Of a stretch of DNA of 64,000 nucleotides, positions 44,263 to 53,143 are shown piece after piece (the stretch's first letter is position 1; every line of letters starts with the position of its first letter). Made by a program: the position numbers and the translations under genes. Source of the stretch: Anaerolineales bacterium (lineage in GTDB: Bacteria; Chloroflexota; Anaerolineae; 4572-78; J111). The stretch covers positions 744,001 to 808,000 of the forward strand of contig JABTUK010000002.1 in assembly GCA_015075405.1 (NCBI GenBank), read 5' to 3'. Under the pieces are notes generated by a model, which worked only from the letters and a program-made list of their open reading frames with translations, was not told where the DNA came from and ran no database searches.

Positions 44263-45105
44263 TCAGCCTTTAAGGGCGCCGGCGGTGAGGCCGGAAACAA
44301 TCTGGCGCTCGGCCAGGAAATAAAAGATGAGGGTTGGGGCTATGGATAAGGTGACAAAGGCCAGAATCAACGGGATATCGGAACCATATTGGCCCCTGAA
44401 TTGCATGGTGCCAAGCGGCAGGGTCCATTTGTCCTCGCTGTTGAGCACCAACAGCGGCAGGAAAAGCTCATTCCAGGAGGTAATCATCGCCAGTACGGAT
44501 ACCGCCGCAATGGCCGGACGGGCCAGCGGGACAAGAATCCGCCAGAAAAAATCAAAGGTGGTGCAGCCGTCAATGTAAGCCGCGTCTTGCAGTTCGCCGG
44601 GGATAGCTTGGAAGAAACCACGTAAAATTAAGATGTTGCTCGACAGCCCAAAGGCGATTTGGGGGACGATGACGGCCCAGTATGAATCCAGCCATCCCAA
44701 CTGGCGAAGCAAGATGTACTCCGGCAGGATGGCGATATTGATGGGAAAGAGCAGGCCAATGGTCAGGTAGTTAAACAAGGTTGTTTTACCCCGAAATTCA
44801 CTCCGGGCAAAGACAAAAGCGGCCAGGCTGGAGAAGAAGACCACCCCTACTACCGTGCCCACCATCACAATCAGGCTGCTGCGCAGCATCCCCCAGAAAA
44901 TGTCGGTGGATAAGATGTAGCTATAATTTTCCCAGCGGATGGGATTGGGCGGCTGGTAGGGAAAGCTGGCAAACTCACCGCGTGTTTTCAGGCTGCCAAA
45001 GATCAATGTCACCAGGGGCACAAAGATGATGAGCGCAAATATAATCAGGATGGTATACTGCCACAAATAATTTAGATAGCGCCGGGTTTTGTTGGTTTGG
45101 ATCAT
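44263..45105 (-). CDS. Sugar ABC transporter permease (MalG-like, CUT1)
   Basis: 280 residues from ATG 45105, taken in preference to GTG 45138, which would overlap the previous gene. Six membrane helices and the EAA loop QDAAYIDGCTTFDFFWRILV. Ends in the usual TAGALKG. Works with the MalF-like permease 16 bases upstream and the binding lipoprotein at 46308-47711. No ATPase gene is near, so a shared MsmK-like ATPase elsewhere is likely. Confidence 0.88.
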   Translation of the reverse strand: MIQTNKTRRYLNYLWQYTILIIFALIIFVPLVTLIFGSLKTRGEFASFPYQPPNPIRWENYSYILSTDIFWGMLRSSLIVMVGTVVGVVFFSSLAAFVFARSEFRGKTTLFNYLTIGLLFPINIAILPEYILLRQLGWLDSYWAVIVPQIAFGLSSNILILRGFFQAIPGELQDAAYIDGCTTFDFFWRILVPLARPAIAAVSVLAMITSWNELFLPLLVLNSEDKWTLPLGTMQFRGQYGSDIPLILAFVTLSIAPTLIFYFLAERQIVSGLTAGALKG

Positions 45106-45121
45106 CAAGGCTAACCCTTTC

Positions 45122-46069
45122 TTACGTGTTGTAACCACCCAGATAATCTTGCTCTTTGAATAGTTTTTGATAGATGAGGGAGAAGGTGATGCAAATCAGA
45201 AACATCACCACCGCTACGGCAGAACCATACCCCAGGTAAAAACGGACAAAACCAAAGCGGTACAGATAAGTGGCCATCGTTTCGCTTGCGCCGGCCGGAC
45301 CGCCCTGCGACATAATCCAGACGATGGCAAACACTTGCAGCGAGCCAAGCACCGACAAAAAGACCGTCGTGCGGATGGTGCCGCCCAGCAGGGGGATGAT
45401 AATATGCCGGAGAATTTGGAGACCGGAAGCGCCATCTATTTTGGCCGCCTCTTCCAGTTCAGCCGGAATATTTTGCAAACCGGCCATGTATAACAGCATA
45501 TGAAAGCCAAAATATTTCCAGGTAAGCGCCACGAAGATAGCCAGCATTACCGTCGCGCGATCACCCAGAAAAGGTACGGCGCTTAGACCCAGATTGGTCA
45601 GGATGGCATTAATCAAGCCATAATGAGGGTCAGGATGAAGTAGCGCCTGCCAGACCAGGGCGGTAATAACTTCGGAAAAAACGTAAGGTAGAAAAAAAAC
45701 GGTACGGAAGAAAATACGCCCCGGTAAATTGCGTCCTACCATCAGTGCCAGACCCAGGGCCAGGGGCAGTTGCACGGTCAGCGAAAGCATCACAATCAAC
45801 AAGCCGTTTTGTAAGGCGCGTAAAAAACTTTTATCGGTTAAGATGCGGAAGTAATTATTGGCCCCCACAAAATCTACGGCCGGTCCGAACCCTTTCCAAT
45901 TGAAGAGACTGTAATAAGCCGATTGAACAATCGGATAAATCAAAAATACAGTGAACACCAGCAGCGCCGGGGCCAGGAACAGAAAAATGGTTCCAAAATC
46001 CCGTGATTTCAGCGTAGGCGTGGATTTTGCCAGCCAGGGGAAACGGGTTCGCACCGGCATCAGATCCAT
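45122..46069 (-). CDS. Sugar ABC transporter permease (MalF-like, CUT1)
   Basis: 315 residues. Six membrane segments after a ~25-residue cytoplasmic tail. EAA loop EEAAKIDGASGLQILRHIII. First permease of the importer with the MalG-like gene downstream. The 238-base gap before it contains two inverted repeats, a likely attenuation or processing point between the abundant binding protein and the permeases. Confidence 0.88.
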   Translation of the reverse strand: MDLMPVRTRFPWLAKSTPTLKSRDFGTIFLFLAPALLVFTVFLIYPIVQSAYYSLFNWKGFGPAVDFVGANNYFRILTDKSFLRALQNGLLIVMLSLTVQLPLALGLALMVGRNLPGRIFFRTVFFLPYVFSEVITALVWQALLHPDPHYGLINAILTNLGLSAVPFLGDRATVMLAIFVALTWKYFGFHMLLYMAGLQNIPAELEEAAKIDGASGLQILRHIIIPLLGGTIRTTVFLSVLGSLQVFAIVWIMSQGGPAGASETMATYLYRFGFVRFYLGYGSAVAVVMFLICITFSLIYQKLFKEQDYLGGYNT

Positions 46070-46105
46070 AAATTACCTCTTTTAATCAAAGAATTTATGC
46101 CACCC

Positions 46106-46166
46106 TGATGCGTGATGCGTAATACGTGAGGACTTTACGAGTTAGGCATCACGTATCACGCATCAC
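46106..46166. repeat. Inverted repeat, gtgatgcgtaat hairpin family, copy 1
   Basis: tgatgcgtgatgcgtaatac (46106-46125) faces gcatcacgtatcacgcatca (46145-46164). Other copies are at 55371, 57636 and 60921. Confidence 0.75.
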
Positions 46167-46207
46167 GTTTAAACCAAGACTTTTCCAGAAAAGATTACAG
46201 TCTCAAT

Positions 46208-46296
46208 AGATCCAACTTTGAGGAGCCAGCACGCCCACGTGCGGCGGTGTTCGGCGCGTGGGCGTGCCCGCTTCACGTCCTCGGAAAATTGGATCT
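46208..46296. repeat. Inverted repeat, cacgcccacgtg hairpin family, copy 1
   Basis: AGATCCAA (46208-46215) pairs with TTGGATCT (46289-46296), and GCACGCCCACG (46229-46239) with CGTGGGCGTGC (46257-46267). It lies 11 bases after the binding-protein stop and probably acts as a 3' hairpin. Copy 2 is at 47891-47939. Confidence 0.75.
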
Positions 46297-46307
46297 ACTG
46301 AGTCTAG

Positions 46308-47711
46308 CTATTTCAATTCCATAGCCGCAGAGTCTTCAATCGCCTGGCCTACCTCCTCCGGAGTCTTGGTCCCGGCGAAGAGTTCCTGGACGGAGTCATT
46401 CACCACGGAGCCAACGGCAGGCGGGAGAGCCTGGTCGTAGTACAATTGCAGATAGGGGGCTTTGGCCGCATTCTCAGCTACCGTCTTGAGGAGCGGGTCT
46501 TCGATGCACTCAGCCGTGCCTGCGACAACTGGCACGGTAAAGCCAACTTTGGTTTCAGCGCACTGCTGTTCTTTTGTGGTCAGGTACTTGAGGAAGGTGA
46601 CAGCTTCGTCGGGCGCATTCTTGCCAATCGTCCAGCCGTTGCCGCCGCCCAGCGCATCGGCCGGATTACCCTTGCCGCCCTCAACAGTGGGGAAGGGGAA
46701 CCAACCGAGCTTATCGCCAATACCTTGCTTGTCGGCGCTCTGATCTTTTTCAACGGCAGGGGCCCACTGGCCCATCAGTTCCATGGCCGCTTCGCCGTTG
46801 CCCATGGCCCGGGCCTGATCGTTGTAGGTCAGACCGAGATAGCCGTCCTGGAACGGTTCGAGGGCAATCAATTCCTGGAGCTTCTCGCCGGCCTGTACAA
46901 AAGGTTTGTCGGCAAAGGAACCCTGGCGGCTATAAGCCGCATCAAAGGCTTCCTTGCCGCCCATGCGGATGGCCAGGTAAACCCACCAGAAGTGGCCCGG
47001 CCATTTATCCCCCTCGCCCAGGGAAATGGGGGTGATGCCGGCGTCCTTGAGCTTCTGGACATCATCGAGCAGTTCGGTCCAGGTGGTGGGGGGAGCTTCG
47101 ATTCCGGCTTTTTCAAACAGTTCTTTGTTGTACCAGAAGCCAACCATACCCTGGTCACGCGGAACGCCGTAATTTTTACCCTCGAAGCTGTAAACGGCCA
47201 GCGGGCCGGCCCCGTAAGTATCTCGCCAACCATCTTTATCGAGATCGGCGGTAATATCGCGCAGCAGACCGGCCTTGACATACTCGTTCATAACGCCGCC
47301 GCCCCAACTCTGGAAGACATCCGGCGGTTCGCCCGACTGCATGACGGTGGTCATCTTGGCTTTAAAGGCTTCGTTTTCGAGGACGGTAACATTTACTTTG
47401 GCGCAGGGGTTATCTTTCTCGAAAGCAGCAATAGCCTCGTTAAGCACGGCTTGATGAGTTTTGTCAGTTGTAATGTGCCAGTACTCAATGGTCACTGGTT
47501 CGGCGCAAGCAGAAGCCTCGGCCATGGCTTCTTCAGTGGCCGCTGGGGCTTCAGCGGCAGGTTCCTTTGTAGCCGCCGGCGCGGCAGCGGCAGGTTCTTC
47601 AGCCGCAGGCGCTTCTGTGGCTGGCGCGGCAGGCTGGGCTGCGCCGCAGGCGGTTAACAGAAGACCAAGCAGCAAGATAAGGATTATTCCTAATAGATTT
47701 TTGTTTCGCAT
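46308..47711 (-). CDS. Sugar ABC transporter substrate-binding lipoprotein (CUT1)
   Basis: About 467 residues from ATG 47711, selected by GGAGG six bases upstream; the open frame runs on to 47729. Lipobox LLTAC, then an Ala/Pro/Glu linker typical of Chloroflexota lipoproteins, and an extracellular binding domain of family 1 (about 65-460, VTIEYWHITTDKTHQAVLNE, GEPPDVFQSWGGG, GNGWTIGKNAPDEA). Captures oligosaccharides for the two permeases downstream. A LacI-type operator lies ~100 bases upstream at 47811-47824. Confidence 0.9.
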   Translation of the reverse strand: MRNKNLLGIILILLLGLLLTACGAAQPAAPATEAPAAEEPAAAAPAATKEPAAEAPAATEEAMAEASACAEPVTIEYWHITTDKTHQAVLNEAIAAFEKDNPCAKVNVTVLENEAFKAKMTTVMQSGEPPDVFQSWGGGVMNEYVKAGLLRDITADLDKDGWRDTYGAGPLAVYSFEGKNYGVPRDQGMVGFWYNKELFEKAGIEAPPTTWTELLDDVQKLKDAGITPISLGEGDKWPGHFWWVYLAIRMGGKEAFDAAYSRQGSFADKPFVQAGEKLQELIALEPFQDGYLGLTYNDQARAMGNGEAAMELMGQWAPAVEKDQSADKQGIGDKLGWFPFPTVEGGKGNPADALGGGNGWTIGKNAPDEAVTFLKYLTTKEQQCAETKVGFTVPVVAGTAECIEDPLLKTVAENAAKAPYLQLYYDQALPPAVGSVVNDSVQELFAGTKTPEEVGQAIEDSAAMELK

Positions 47712-47810
47712 TTTTTCCTCCTTGAACATAAATATCGTTGAAACAATTTAAAAATAATCGGGTATATAGGGGATTATTTTGATAGCCACCTCCTTGTCCG
47801 AAATCGTTTC

Positions 47811-47824
47811 CGGTAACGTTACCG
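47811..47824. promoter_or_regulatory. LacI-family operator upstream of the binding-protein gene
   Basis: Perfect palindrome CGGTAACGTTACCG with the central CG typical of LacI operators. It shares the CGGTA/TACCG half-site with the operator before the LacI gene (49026-49051). Confidence 0.65.
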
Positions 47825-47890
47825 AAACAGGTAAAAATAATCACTCTGCCAGAAGTGAAATTCAGTCAATCACAATTTTAGAGGACGCGA

Positions 47891-47939
47891 AGCCAGCACG
47901 CCCACGTGTCGAACGGAGCCGCACGTGGGCGTGCTGGCT
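47891..47939. terminator. Hairpin after the LacI gene, cacgcccacgtg family, copy 2
   Basis: AGCCAGCACGCCCACGTG (47891-47908) pairs perfectly over 18 bp with CACGTGGGCGTGCTGGCT (47922-47939). It lies 24 bases after the LacI stop. It has no clear T run, so it may be a processing or attenuating hairpin as much as a terminator. Confidence 0.6.
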
Positions 47940-47962
47940 CCTCAATTGGTGATTTACTGAAA

Positions 47963-48988
47963 TTAGTTTTCAGGCTCAAGGGCCCGACAGGTATTTCTCA
48001 CAATCAGTTTGGTTGGCATCCGGAAAAGCCGATTTTCAAGCGGTTGGTTTTGGATTAAATTGATCAGCATTTCGACGGCCACCCGGCCCATGTCGCTGAT
48101 AAATTGATCTACAGTCGTCAGACCGCCGTTGACAAAAGAGGCTTCCTCGATGTTATCAAAGCCAACAACGGATATATCTTCTGGCACCTTTAACCCGATT
48201 TCGGTGATGGCCTCGATGGCCCCAATGGCCGATTTATCATTGGCGGCAAAGATAGCGGTGGGGCGTACCGGCAAGGCCAACAATTTTTGGGCGCAGCGAT
48301 AACCGGTCTCCTGGGTAAAATCGCCAATTTGGATTAGATCGGGATCGAGAGGGATGTTGGCCTGACGCAGACTATCCTGGTAGCCCTGCAGGCGGCGCAC
48401 AGCGCTTTGCAAATCGGGACGTCCCCCAATAAAGCCGATACGCCGATGTCCCAAACCCAACAGGTACTCCATAGCCGCCAGAGCGCCCACGTGGTTGGTG
48501 GCAATCACAGCCGGAAAATCGGCGCTGTCAAGGTGAGGGTCAACAGCAACAAGAGGATAGTGGGTCGAGAAGGTTTCCGCAGTGGGCGTCACCACGATAA
48601 TCCCATCGGTAATACTACCGTTGAGCAAAGAGACGTACTGCCGCTCGCGAACCGCCCAGGAACGATCTCGGCTATTACCGCCGGTGTAAACCAGCAGGTC
48701 GTAATCCATTTGCTCAATAGCGCGATTGACCCCTCTGACCACATTGAGACAGAAGGACTGTTCCAGGTCATGCAAAACCAGGCCGATAACGTTGGTTTTG
48801 CGGCTGCGCATGCTCTTGGCCGCCAGGCTGGAGGTGTAGCCCAACTCCTCGATGACCCGCTGCACTTTTTCAAAAGTTTCCGGGGCCACATCCACCTTAT
48901 CGTTAAGGACCCGTGACACCGTAGAAACCGAGACGCCTGCCGCGGTAGCAACATCCTGAATTGTGATGGGCGATTTAGCGAACTTCAT
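47963..48988 (-). CDS. LacI family transcriptional regulator
   Basis: 341 residues. N-terminal LacI headpiece (TIQDVATAAGVSVSTVSRVL, hinge helix LAAKSMRSRKTN) and a periplasmic-binding-protein-like effector domain (about 63-335, with FAANDKSAIGAIEA and DISVVGFDNIE). It most likely controls the importer and GH3 genes downstream and itself, through the operators at 47811 and 49026, in response to a sugar. Confidence 0.92.
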   Translation of the reverse strand: MKFAKSPITIQDVATAAGVSVSTVSRVLNDKVDVAPETFEKVQRVIEELGYTSSLAAKSMRSRKTNVIGLVLHDLEQSFCLNVVRGVNRAIEQMDYDLLVYTGGNSRDRSWAVRERQYVSLLNGSITDGIIVVTPTAETFSTHYPLVAVDPHLDSADFPAVIATNHVGALAAMEYLLGLGHRRIGFIGGRPDLQSAVRRLQGYQDSLRQANIPLDPDLIQIGDFTQETGYRCAQKLLALPVRPTAIFAANDKSAIGAIEAITEIGLKVPEDISVVGFDNIEEASFVNGGLTTVDQFISDMGRVAVEMLINLIQNQPLENRLFRMPTKLIVRNTCRALEPEN

Positions 48989-49025
48989 GGGTTCTGGCTC
49001 GACAGCTTGGCAACGATGCCGGTAT

Positions 49026-49051
49026 CATTGCCGGTATCGTTACCGGCAATG
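49026..49051. promoter_or_regulatory. LacI-family operator upstream of the LacI gene
   Basis: Arms CATTGCCGGTA and TACCGGCAATG, perfect 11-bp complements around TCGT, 37 bases before the start codon. A partial extra copy of GCCGGTATC precedes it. Confidence 0.65.
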
Positions 49052-49102
49052 ATATTATAGTTCGCAAAATCTGTCAAATGTTAACTAGTCCCCAAAATGC
49101 GT

Positions 49103-49864
49103 CTACCTGCCCATCCAGCCCCCATCCACCGGGATGATGACGCCGTTCACATAATCAGAGGCCGCGGAGGCCAGAAATACAGCCGCGCCTTTCATATCTT
49201 CCGGTAGGCCCCAGCGGGCGGCTGGAATGCGGTCGAGGATTTGTTGATTGCGGGCCGGGTTATTAATCAGGGCTTCGTTCATTTCGGTGTTCATGTAGCC
49301 GGGAGCGATGGCATTTACATTCACCCCCCGCCTGGCCCATTCGTTAGAAAGGGCCATCGTCAGCCGGGCCACGCCTCCTTTGGCGGCGGCATAGGCCGGC
49401 ACGGTAATCCCGCCGCTAAAACTCAACAGCGAGGCAATATTGATAATTTTGCCTTTGCCTTTGGCCAGCATCACCCGCCCGGCGAGTTGGTTGAGGATAA
49501 ACATCGAGGTCAGGTTGACCTCTAGCACAAAATCCCAGTTTTCCAGGGAAAACTCCTCGGCGGGAGCGCGGCGTTGGACGCCGTGGCTAACAATCAAAAT
49601 ATCCAATGTACCAAGCTGGTTGAGGCTTTCGTCGAAAGCCCGCTGGAGTTGGGTCCGGTCCCCCAAATCGGCTTGAATCGGGACAGCCCGTTGCCCGGTC
49701 ATCTGGCTCAACTCGGCGGCTGTCGTTGTGACCTGCTCCGAGGAGCCAATAATGGCTGTTTCCGCCCCAAATTCGAGCATGGCCTGAGCCATCGCCCGGC
49801 CCAACCCGCGGCTGCCGCCAGTGACCAGCGCTTTTTTACCGCTTAAATCAAACAGTTTATTCAT
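49103..49864 (-). CDS. SDR family oxidoreductase, KduD/gluconate 5-dehydrogenase-like
   Basis: 253 residues. Classical SDR: cofactor motif VTGGSRGLGRAM, NAG-equivalent SHG, catalytic Ser in IASLLSFSGG, YAAAK. The end RIPAARWGLPEDMKGAAVFL and VDGGWMGR is shared with the KduD protein at 62869-63636. It probably oxidises or reduces a sugar acid next to the idonate-type dehydrogenase. It belongs to a minus-strand group with the following two genes. Confidence 0.85.
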   Translation of the reverse strand: MNKLFDLSGKKALVTGGSRGLGRAMAQAMLEFGAETAIIGSSEQVTTTAAELSQMTGQRAVPIQADLGDRTQLQRAFDESLNQLGTLDILIVSHGVQRRAPAEEFSLENWDFVLEVNLTSMFILNQLAGRVMLAKGKGKIINIASLLSFSGGITVPAYAAAKGGVARLTMALSNEWARRGVNVNAIAPGYMNTEMNEALINNPARNQQILDRIPAARWGLPEDMKGAAVFLASAASDYVNGVIIPVDGGWMGR

Positions 49865-49885
49865 TGTGATGTTCCCTTTGACAAA

Positions 49886-49993
49886 AGTAATCAGTAATCA
49901 GTGAACTGTCGAACTGATTACTGATTACTGCTAACTGATTACTGCTAACTGATTACTGCTAACTGATTACTGATTACTATTCACTGACCACTG
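49886..49993. repeat. Inverted and tandem repeat, actgattactg hairpin family, copy 1
   Basis: aagtaatcagtaatcagtga faces four tandem actgattactgcta units and their end. The tandem copies make it look array-like, but the unit is only 15-16 bases with no spacers. Located between the Gfo/Idh gene and the SDR gene. Confidence 0.7.
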
Positions 49994-49996
49994 TTT

Positions 49997-50977
49997 TCAA
50001 CCTCGATACTCTGCCAGAATTTGATCTACCACCCAGGTTGTTCGAGCGCCACTTTCGCCGGTGCTGGGACAAGCGCCGACGCCGTTTAACTCATCCACAA
50101 TCGTTTGAATAAGGGGTTGGTGGACATGCGGCGGGTCGCCCAGGGCAAGCTCTTGCCGTCCCTCAGGGGTGGTGACGATGATCGGCTCAGGCTTAAAGGT
50201 GGCAAAGGTAATTTTGCCTTTTGTGCCCACAATCTCCGTCCGGTCAACTTCCTGAAACGTGGTGAAGCACCATGTGCCCACCCCCACCACGCCTGAGTCA
50301 AACACAAAAGTTCCGCCCACTTGATCTTCGGCCGGATAGAGGCCGCCTTGATTGACGGCTACCCCGCGTACGGTGCGGATTGGGCCAAAAAGGTAATCCA
50401 GAAAATCCAGGGTGTGCGACCCCATATCCACAAAAATTCCTCCGCCGGATAACTCCGGCATCACCCGCCAGGGCAGGTTGTGGGGGTCAAACAGTTCGGG
50501 GCGAGCGGGCAGATGCAGGGTTATGACCACCGTGCGTGGTTCGCCAATAGTCCCGGCTTCGATCAGTTCCTTGACCTTGACAAAGCGTGGCAACGCCCGC
50601 CGGTAATAGGCCGCCCACAACGGCACATTGGCTGTCCGGCAGGCAGAGATCATTTCCTGGCAGTCGGCCCAGGACAAAGCCATCGGTTTTTCCACATAGA
50701 CCGGCTTACCGGCCGCGGCGCTCATCAAGGTGTACTGCTTGTGGGCGTAAGGCGGTGTAGCAATGTAAACCGCGTCAACATCAGGGTCATGAATGAGGGC
50801 GGCAGCATCATCGTACCAGCGGGGTACGTTGTGCCGCTGGGCGTAATCTTTAGCCAGCGCCCCGTTGCGGCGCATCACCGCCACCAGACTGGAATTGTCA
50901 GCCTTCTGAAAGCCGGGACCGCTTTTTACCTCGGTCACATCACCCACACCAATAATGCCCCAGCGAATAGTTTTCAT
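49997..50977 (-). CDS. Gfo/Idh/MocA family oxidoreductase
   Basis: 326 residues. N-terminal Rossmann domain (IRWGIIGVGDVTEVKSGPGF), the family's EKPMALSWADC (EKP motif) and a C-terminal substrate domain with GGGIFVDMGSHTLD carrying the active-site His. NAD(P)-dependent dehydrogenase of sugars or inositols. It sits between the SDR and the idonate-type dehydrogenase genes and likely acts in the same sugar-acid route. Confidence 0.88.
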   Translation of the reverse strand: MKTIRWGIIGVGDVTEVKSGPGFQKADNSSLVAVMRRNGALAKDYAQRHNVPRWYDDAAALIHDPDVDAVYIATPPYAHKQYTLMSAAAGKPVYVEKPMALSWADCQEMISACRTANVPLWAAYYRRALPRFVKVKELIEAGTIGEPRTVVITLHLPARPELFDPHNLPWRVMPELSGGGIFVDMGSHTLDFLDYLFGPIRTVRGVAVNQGGLYPAEDQVGGTFVFDSGVVGVGTWCFTTFQEVDRTEIVGTKGKITFATFKPEPIIVTTPEGRQELALGDPPHVHQPLIQTIVDELNGVGACPSTGESGARTTWVVDQILAEYRG

Positions 50978-50996
50978 AAGCTTATCTCTCCGAAAA

Positions 50997-51058
50997 TAGT
51001 AAACAGTTATCAGTAGTCAGTAAACAGTCTGACTGATAACTGGCTACTGTTTACTGGC
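50997..51058. repeat. Inverted repeat, actgattactg-like hairpin family, copy 2
   Basis: agtaaacagttatcagtagt faces gactgataactggctactgt and ttactgg. It overlaps the last codons and stop of the dehydrogenase gene at 51044. Confidence 0.7.
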
Positions 51059-52102
51059 TCCTGTGGGAAAAAATAGCTGAACTTTGGCGCTTTGCTGCCC
51101 GTCGGCGGCCACCGCAAAGGCATCGGCCACCCGGTCGAACCCAAACTGGTGGGTGATGAGCGGGGTGACATCTATCCGCCCCGAGGCCAGATAGTCAACG
51201 GCCCAGTCAAAAGCCATGCCGCTGCGGAAGCTGCCCACCAGGGTCAATTCTTTTGACATGATTTTGTTGACCTGCACGCCCACTTCGCCGGTAGGCAAAA
51301 AACCAACCTGGACCACTGTCCCGCCTCTGACGGTGGCTAGAATAGCCGTGTTCAGCGCCCGCAAACTGCCCGATGCCTCAAAGGTGACATCGAACAGTAG
51401 GTCACCTTTGGCCAAAGCCTGCGCTTCGGGCGAATCCTGGCTCACATTGATGGTCAAATCTGCGCCGCACTGTCTGGCCCGGTTGAGCCGTTCATCCAGA
51501 ATATCGGTAATCGCCACCGACCTGGCCCCCATCGCCCGCGCTACCAGCAAAATGAGGCTGCCAATGGCGCCGGCCCCGGCCACCAACACCGATTTGCCCA
51601 TGAGCGGTCCGGCCCGGTTGACCGAATGAAGGCCAATCGCCAGCGGTTCGGCCATAGCTGCGACACCCGGATCAAAACCGGAGGGAAACACGCAGCATTG
51701 CCGCTCTTGGGCCAAAACGTACTCTTGATAAGCCCCGTCGGTGTGGGGCATGGTGCTGGCGGAACCCCAAAACCGCACGTTGGGGCAAAGATTTTCTCGA
51801 CCCTGGCGGCATTGCAGGCATGCGCCACAGGGCAGATTAGGGTTAATGGCGACCAAATCGCCGGGCTTGAGCCTGGTGACATTGGGACCCGTTTCTACCA
51901 CCGTCCCGGAGACTTCATGCCCCAACACAAAGGGGTGTTTGACCACAAAATCACCGTTGGCCCCTTTGAAATAATAGTGCATATCCGAGCCGCAAATCCC
52001 GCCATAACCAAAGCGGACCAAGACCTGTCCGGCTTGCGGCTGGGGTATCGCTCGTTCTTCCAGGCGGATATCTTGTTGACCGTACAAAACATAAGCATGC
52101 AT
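51044..52102 (-). CDS. Zinc-dependent L-idonate 5-dehydrogenase-like alcohol dehydrogenase
   Basis: 352 residues. Medium-chain zinc dehydrogenase: catalytic Cys 37 in GGICGSDMHYY, GHEVSG, structural zinc cysteines CGACLQCRQGRENLC, and Rossmann motif VAGAGAIGSLI. The AINPNLPCGAC and RFWGSASTMPHTDGAYQ stretches match E. coli IdnD closely, suggesting oxidation of L-idonate or a similar acid to 5-keto-gluconate. The final residues GASKQ and the stop are encoded by the inverted repeat 50997-51058. It diverges from the IclR gene across an operator. Confidence 0.8.
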   Translation of the reverse strand: MHAYVLYGQQDIRLEERAIPQPQAGQVLVRFGYGGICGSDMHYYFKGANGDFVVKHPFVLGHEVSGTVVETGPNVTRLKPGDLVAINPNLPCGACLQCRQGRENLCPNVRFWGSASTMPHTDGAYQEYVLAQERQCCVFPSGFDPGVAAMAEPLAIGLHSVNRAGPLMGKSVLVAGAGAIGSLILLVARAMGARSVAITDILDERLNRARQCGADLTINVSQDSPEAQALAKGDLLFDVTFEASGSLRALNTAILATVRGGTVVQVGFLPTGEVGVQVNKIMSKELTLVGSFRSGMAFDWAVDYLASGRIDVTPLITHQFGFDRVADAFAVAADGQQSAKVQLFFPTGASKQ

Positions 52103-52140
52103 GGGATTATTTTCTCCTAATAGCTCATTTTTTGAGCTAC

Positions 52141-52169
52141 TTGTTCAAATAATGAATTGAGGTTATAAT
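52141..52169 (+). promoter_or_regulatory. Promoter of the IclR gene with embedded operator
   Basis: TTGTTC (52141-52146), 17-base spacer, TATAAT (52164-52169). The operator GTTCAAATAATGAAT occupies 52143-52157, inside the promoter, so binding would repress transcription. Confidence 0.65.
52143..52157. promoter_or_regulatory. GTTCA-N5-TGAAC operator, site at the IclR gene
   Basis: GTTCAAATAATGAAT, one base from the perfect form GTTCAAATAATGAAC seen (on the minus strand) at 59936-59950. It lies between the divergent dehydrogenase and IclR genes. Confidence 0.6.
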
Positions 52170-52185
52170 ATAGTAACTGCTCAGG

Positions 52186-52274
52186 CATGTCATTTCGACC
52201 CGCAAAGCGGGGAGAAATCTCAAGTCTATGTGGCGCTCCAGGGATTTCTCGGCCTACGGCCTCGAAATGACATG
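52186..52274. repeat. Inverted repeat in the IclR leader
   Basis: CATGTCATTTCGA (52186-52198) pairs with TCGAAATGACATG (52262-52274), and gagaaatc with gatttctc inside. It would be in the mRNA leader, 42 bases before the GTG start. Confidence 0.65.
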
Positions 52275-52316
52275 GCGGCTGGCAGTTACAATCTCTTTTA
52301 CAAAGGAAGGTCTGCC

Positions 52317-53129
52317 GTGGACGAAAAACAAAATGGGACCAGTGCCATCACTTCACAAACTGTCCTCAAATCACTCGACGTGCTAGACTGCCTGGCGGCT
52401 GCCCGGCGTTCCCTATCAGCCCCGGAAATTGCCAAATTATGCCATATGTCCCGGCCTACCGCCTATCGCCTGTTGACCACGCTGATGGGGCGAGGTTACG
52501 TGATGGTTGATGAGGATTACAACTATTCGCTGGGGACCAAAATTTTGGGCCTGGCCCGCGTGGTGCTGGATACGATGAATCTGCCCAAAATGGCCCAGCC
52601 TTACCTGCACGAACTCAGCCAGTTGTCCCAGGAAACTGCCTTTTTGTCCATTTTGGATGGCACAAAAATACTCTATATTGCCAAAGAAGAAGGCCCTCAG
52701 GTACAAGCTTCGCAGACATTTCAAATGCGCTCAAACGTGGGCACCCATAATGAGCTACATTCGTCGGCTATGGGCAAAGCTATCCTGGCTAATCTGCCGC
52801 CCGACGAGCGCAGCGCACTTTTGGCTGGTCTCCCCTTGACCCGTTATACCAACCACACCATCACCGATCGTGACGCTTTAGTTAACGAATTGGAGCAAAC
52901 CCGCAGCCGGGGCTACGCCATTGATGACTGTGAGGGCGACGACTGGGTCCGTTGCGTGGCCGCCCCTGTTTATGACGGCGGCGGTCATGTTCTCGGCGCG
53001 ATAAGTATTGCCGGCCCGGCCCATCGAATGACTCTGGACTATATTCAGCAACTCTCCGGCGATGTCATCCGCGTGACCCAGGCGCTCTCAAGGCAATTGG
53101 GGCAGGTTGCCGCTTCGGTCCCCCCATAA
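52317..53129 (+). CDS. IclR family transcriptional regulator
   Basis: 270 residues from GTG 52317, chosen for AAGGAAGG six bases upstream; the frame is open to 52230, through the inverted repeat. N-terminal winged helix (LDVLDCLAAARRSLSAPEIA, MSRPTAYRLLTTLMGRGYV) and an IclR effector domain (about 95-265, HSSAMGKAILANLPPDE, GYAIDDCEGDDWVRCVAAPV). As the likely reader of the GTTCA-N5-TGAAC sites it would control itself, the Opp-type importer and kduI-kduD in response to a sugar-acid intermediate. Confidence 0.9.
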   Translation: MDEKQNGTSAITSQTVLKSLDVLDCLAAARRSLSAPEIAKLCHMSRPTAYRLLTTLMGRGYVMVDEDYNYSLGTKILGLARVVLDTMNLPKMAQPYLHELSQLSQETAFLSILDGTKILYIAKEEGPQVQASQTFQMRSNVGTHNELHSSAMGKAILANLPPDERSALLAGLPLTRYTNHTITDRDALVNELEQTRSRGYAIDDCEGDDWVRCVAAPVYDGGGHVLGAISIAGPAHRMTLDYIQQLSGDVIRVTQALSRQLGQVAASVPP

Positions 53130-53143
53130 ACTTTAATCCCGTC

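Noticed and set aside
46446..47657. 403-codon + strand ORF opposite the sugar-binding lipoprotein
   Set aside because: The opposite strand encodes a full lipoprotein with recognisable domain. The antisense frame is open only because of its codon use.
47599..47844. Leader ORF upstream of the sugar-binding lipoprotein
   Set aside because: It overlaps the lipoprotein start in another frame and runs across the operator; no leader-peptide features were seen.
49886..49993. CRISPR-like tandem array
   Set aside because: Units of 15-16 bases follow each other without spacers and have an inverted counterpart, so it is a hairpin/tandem repeat and not a CRISPR array.
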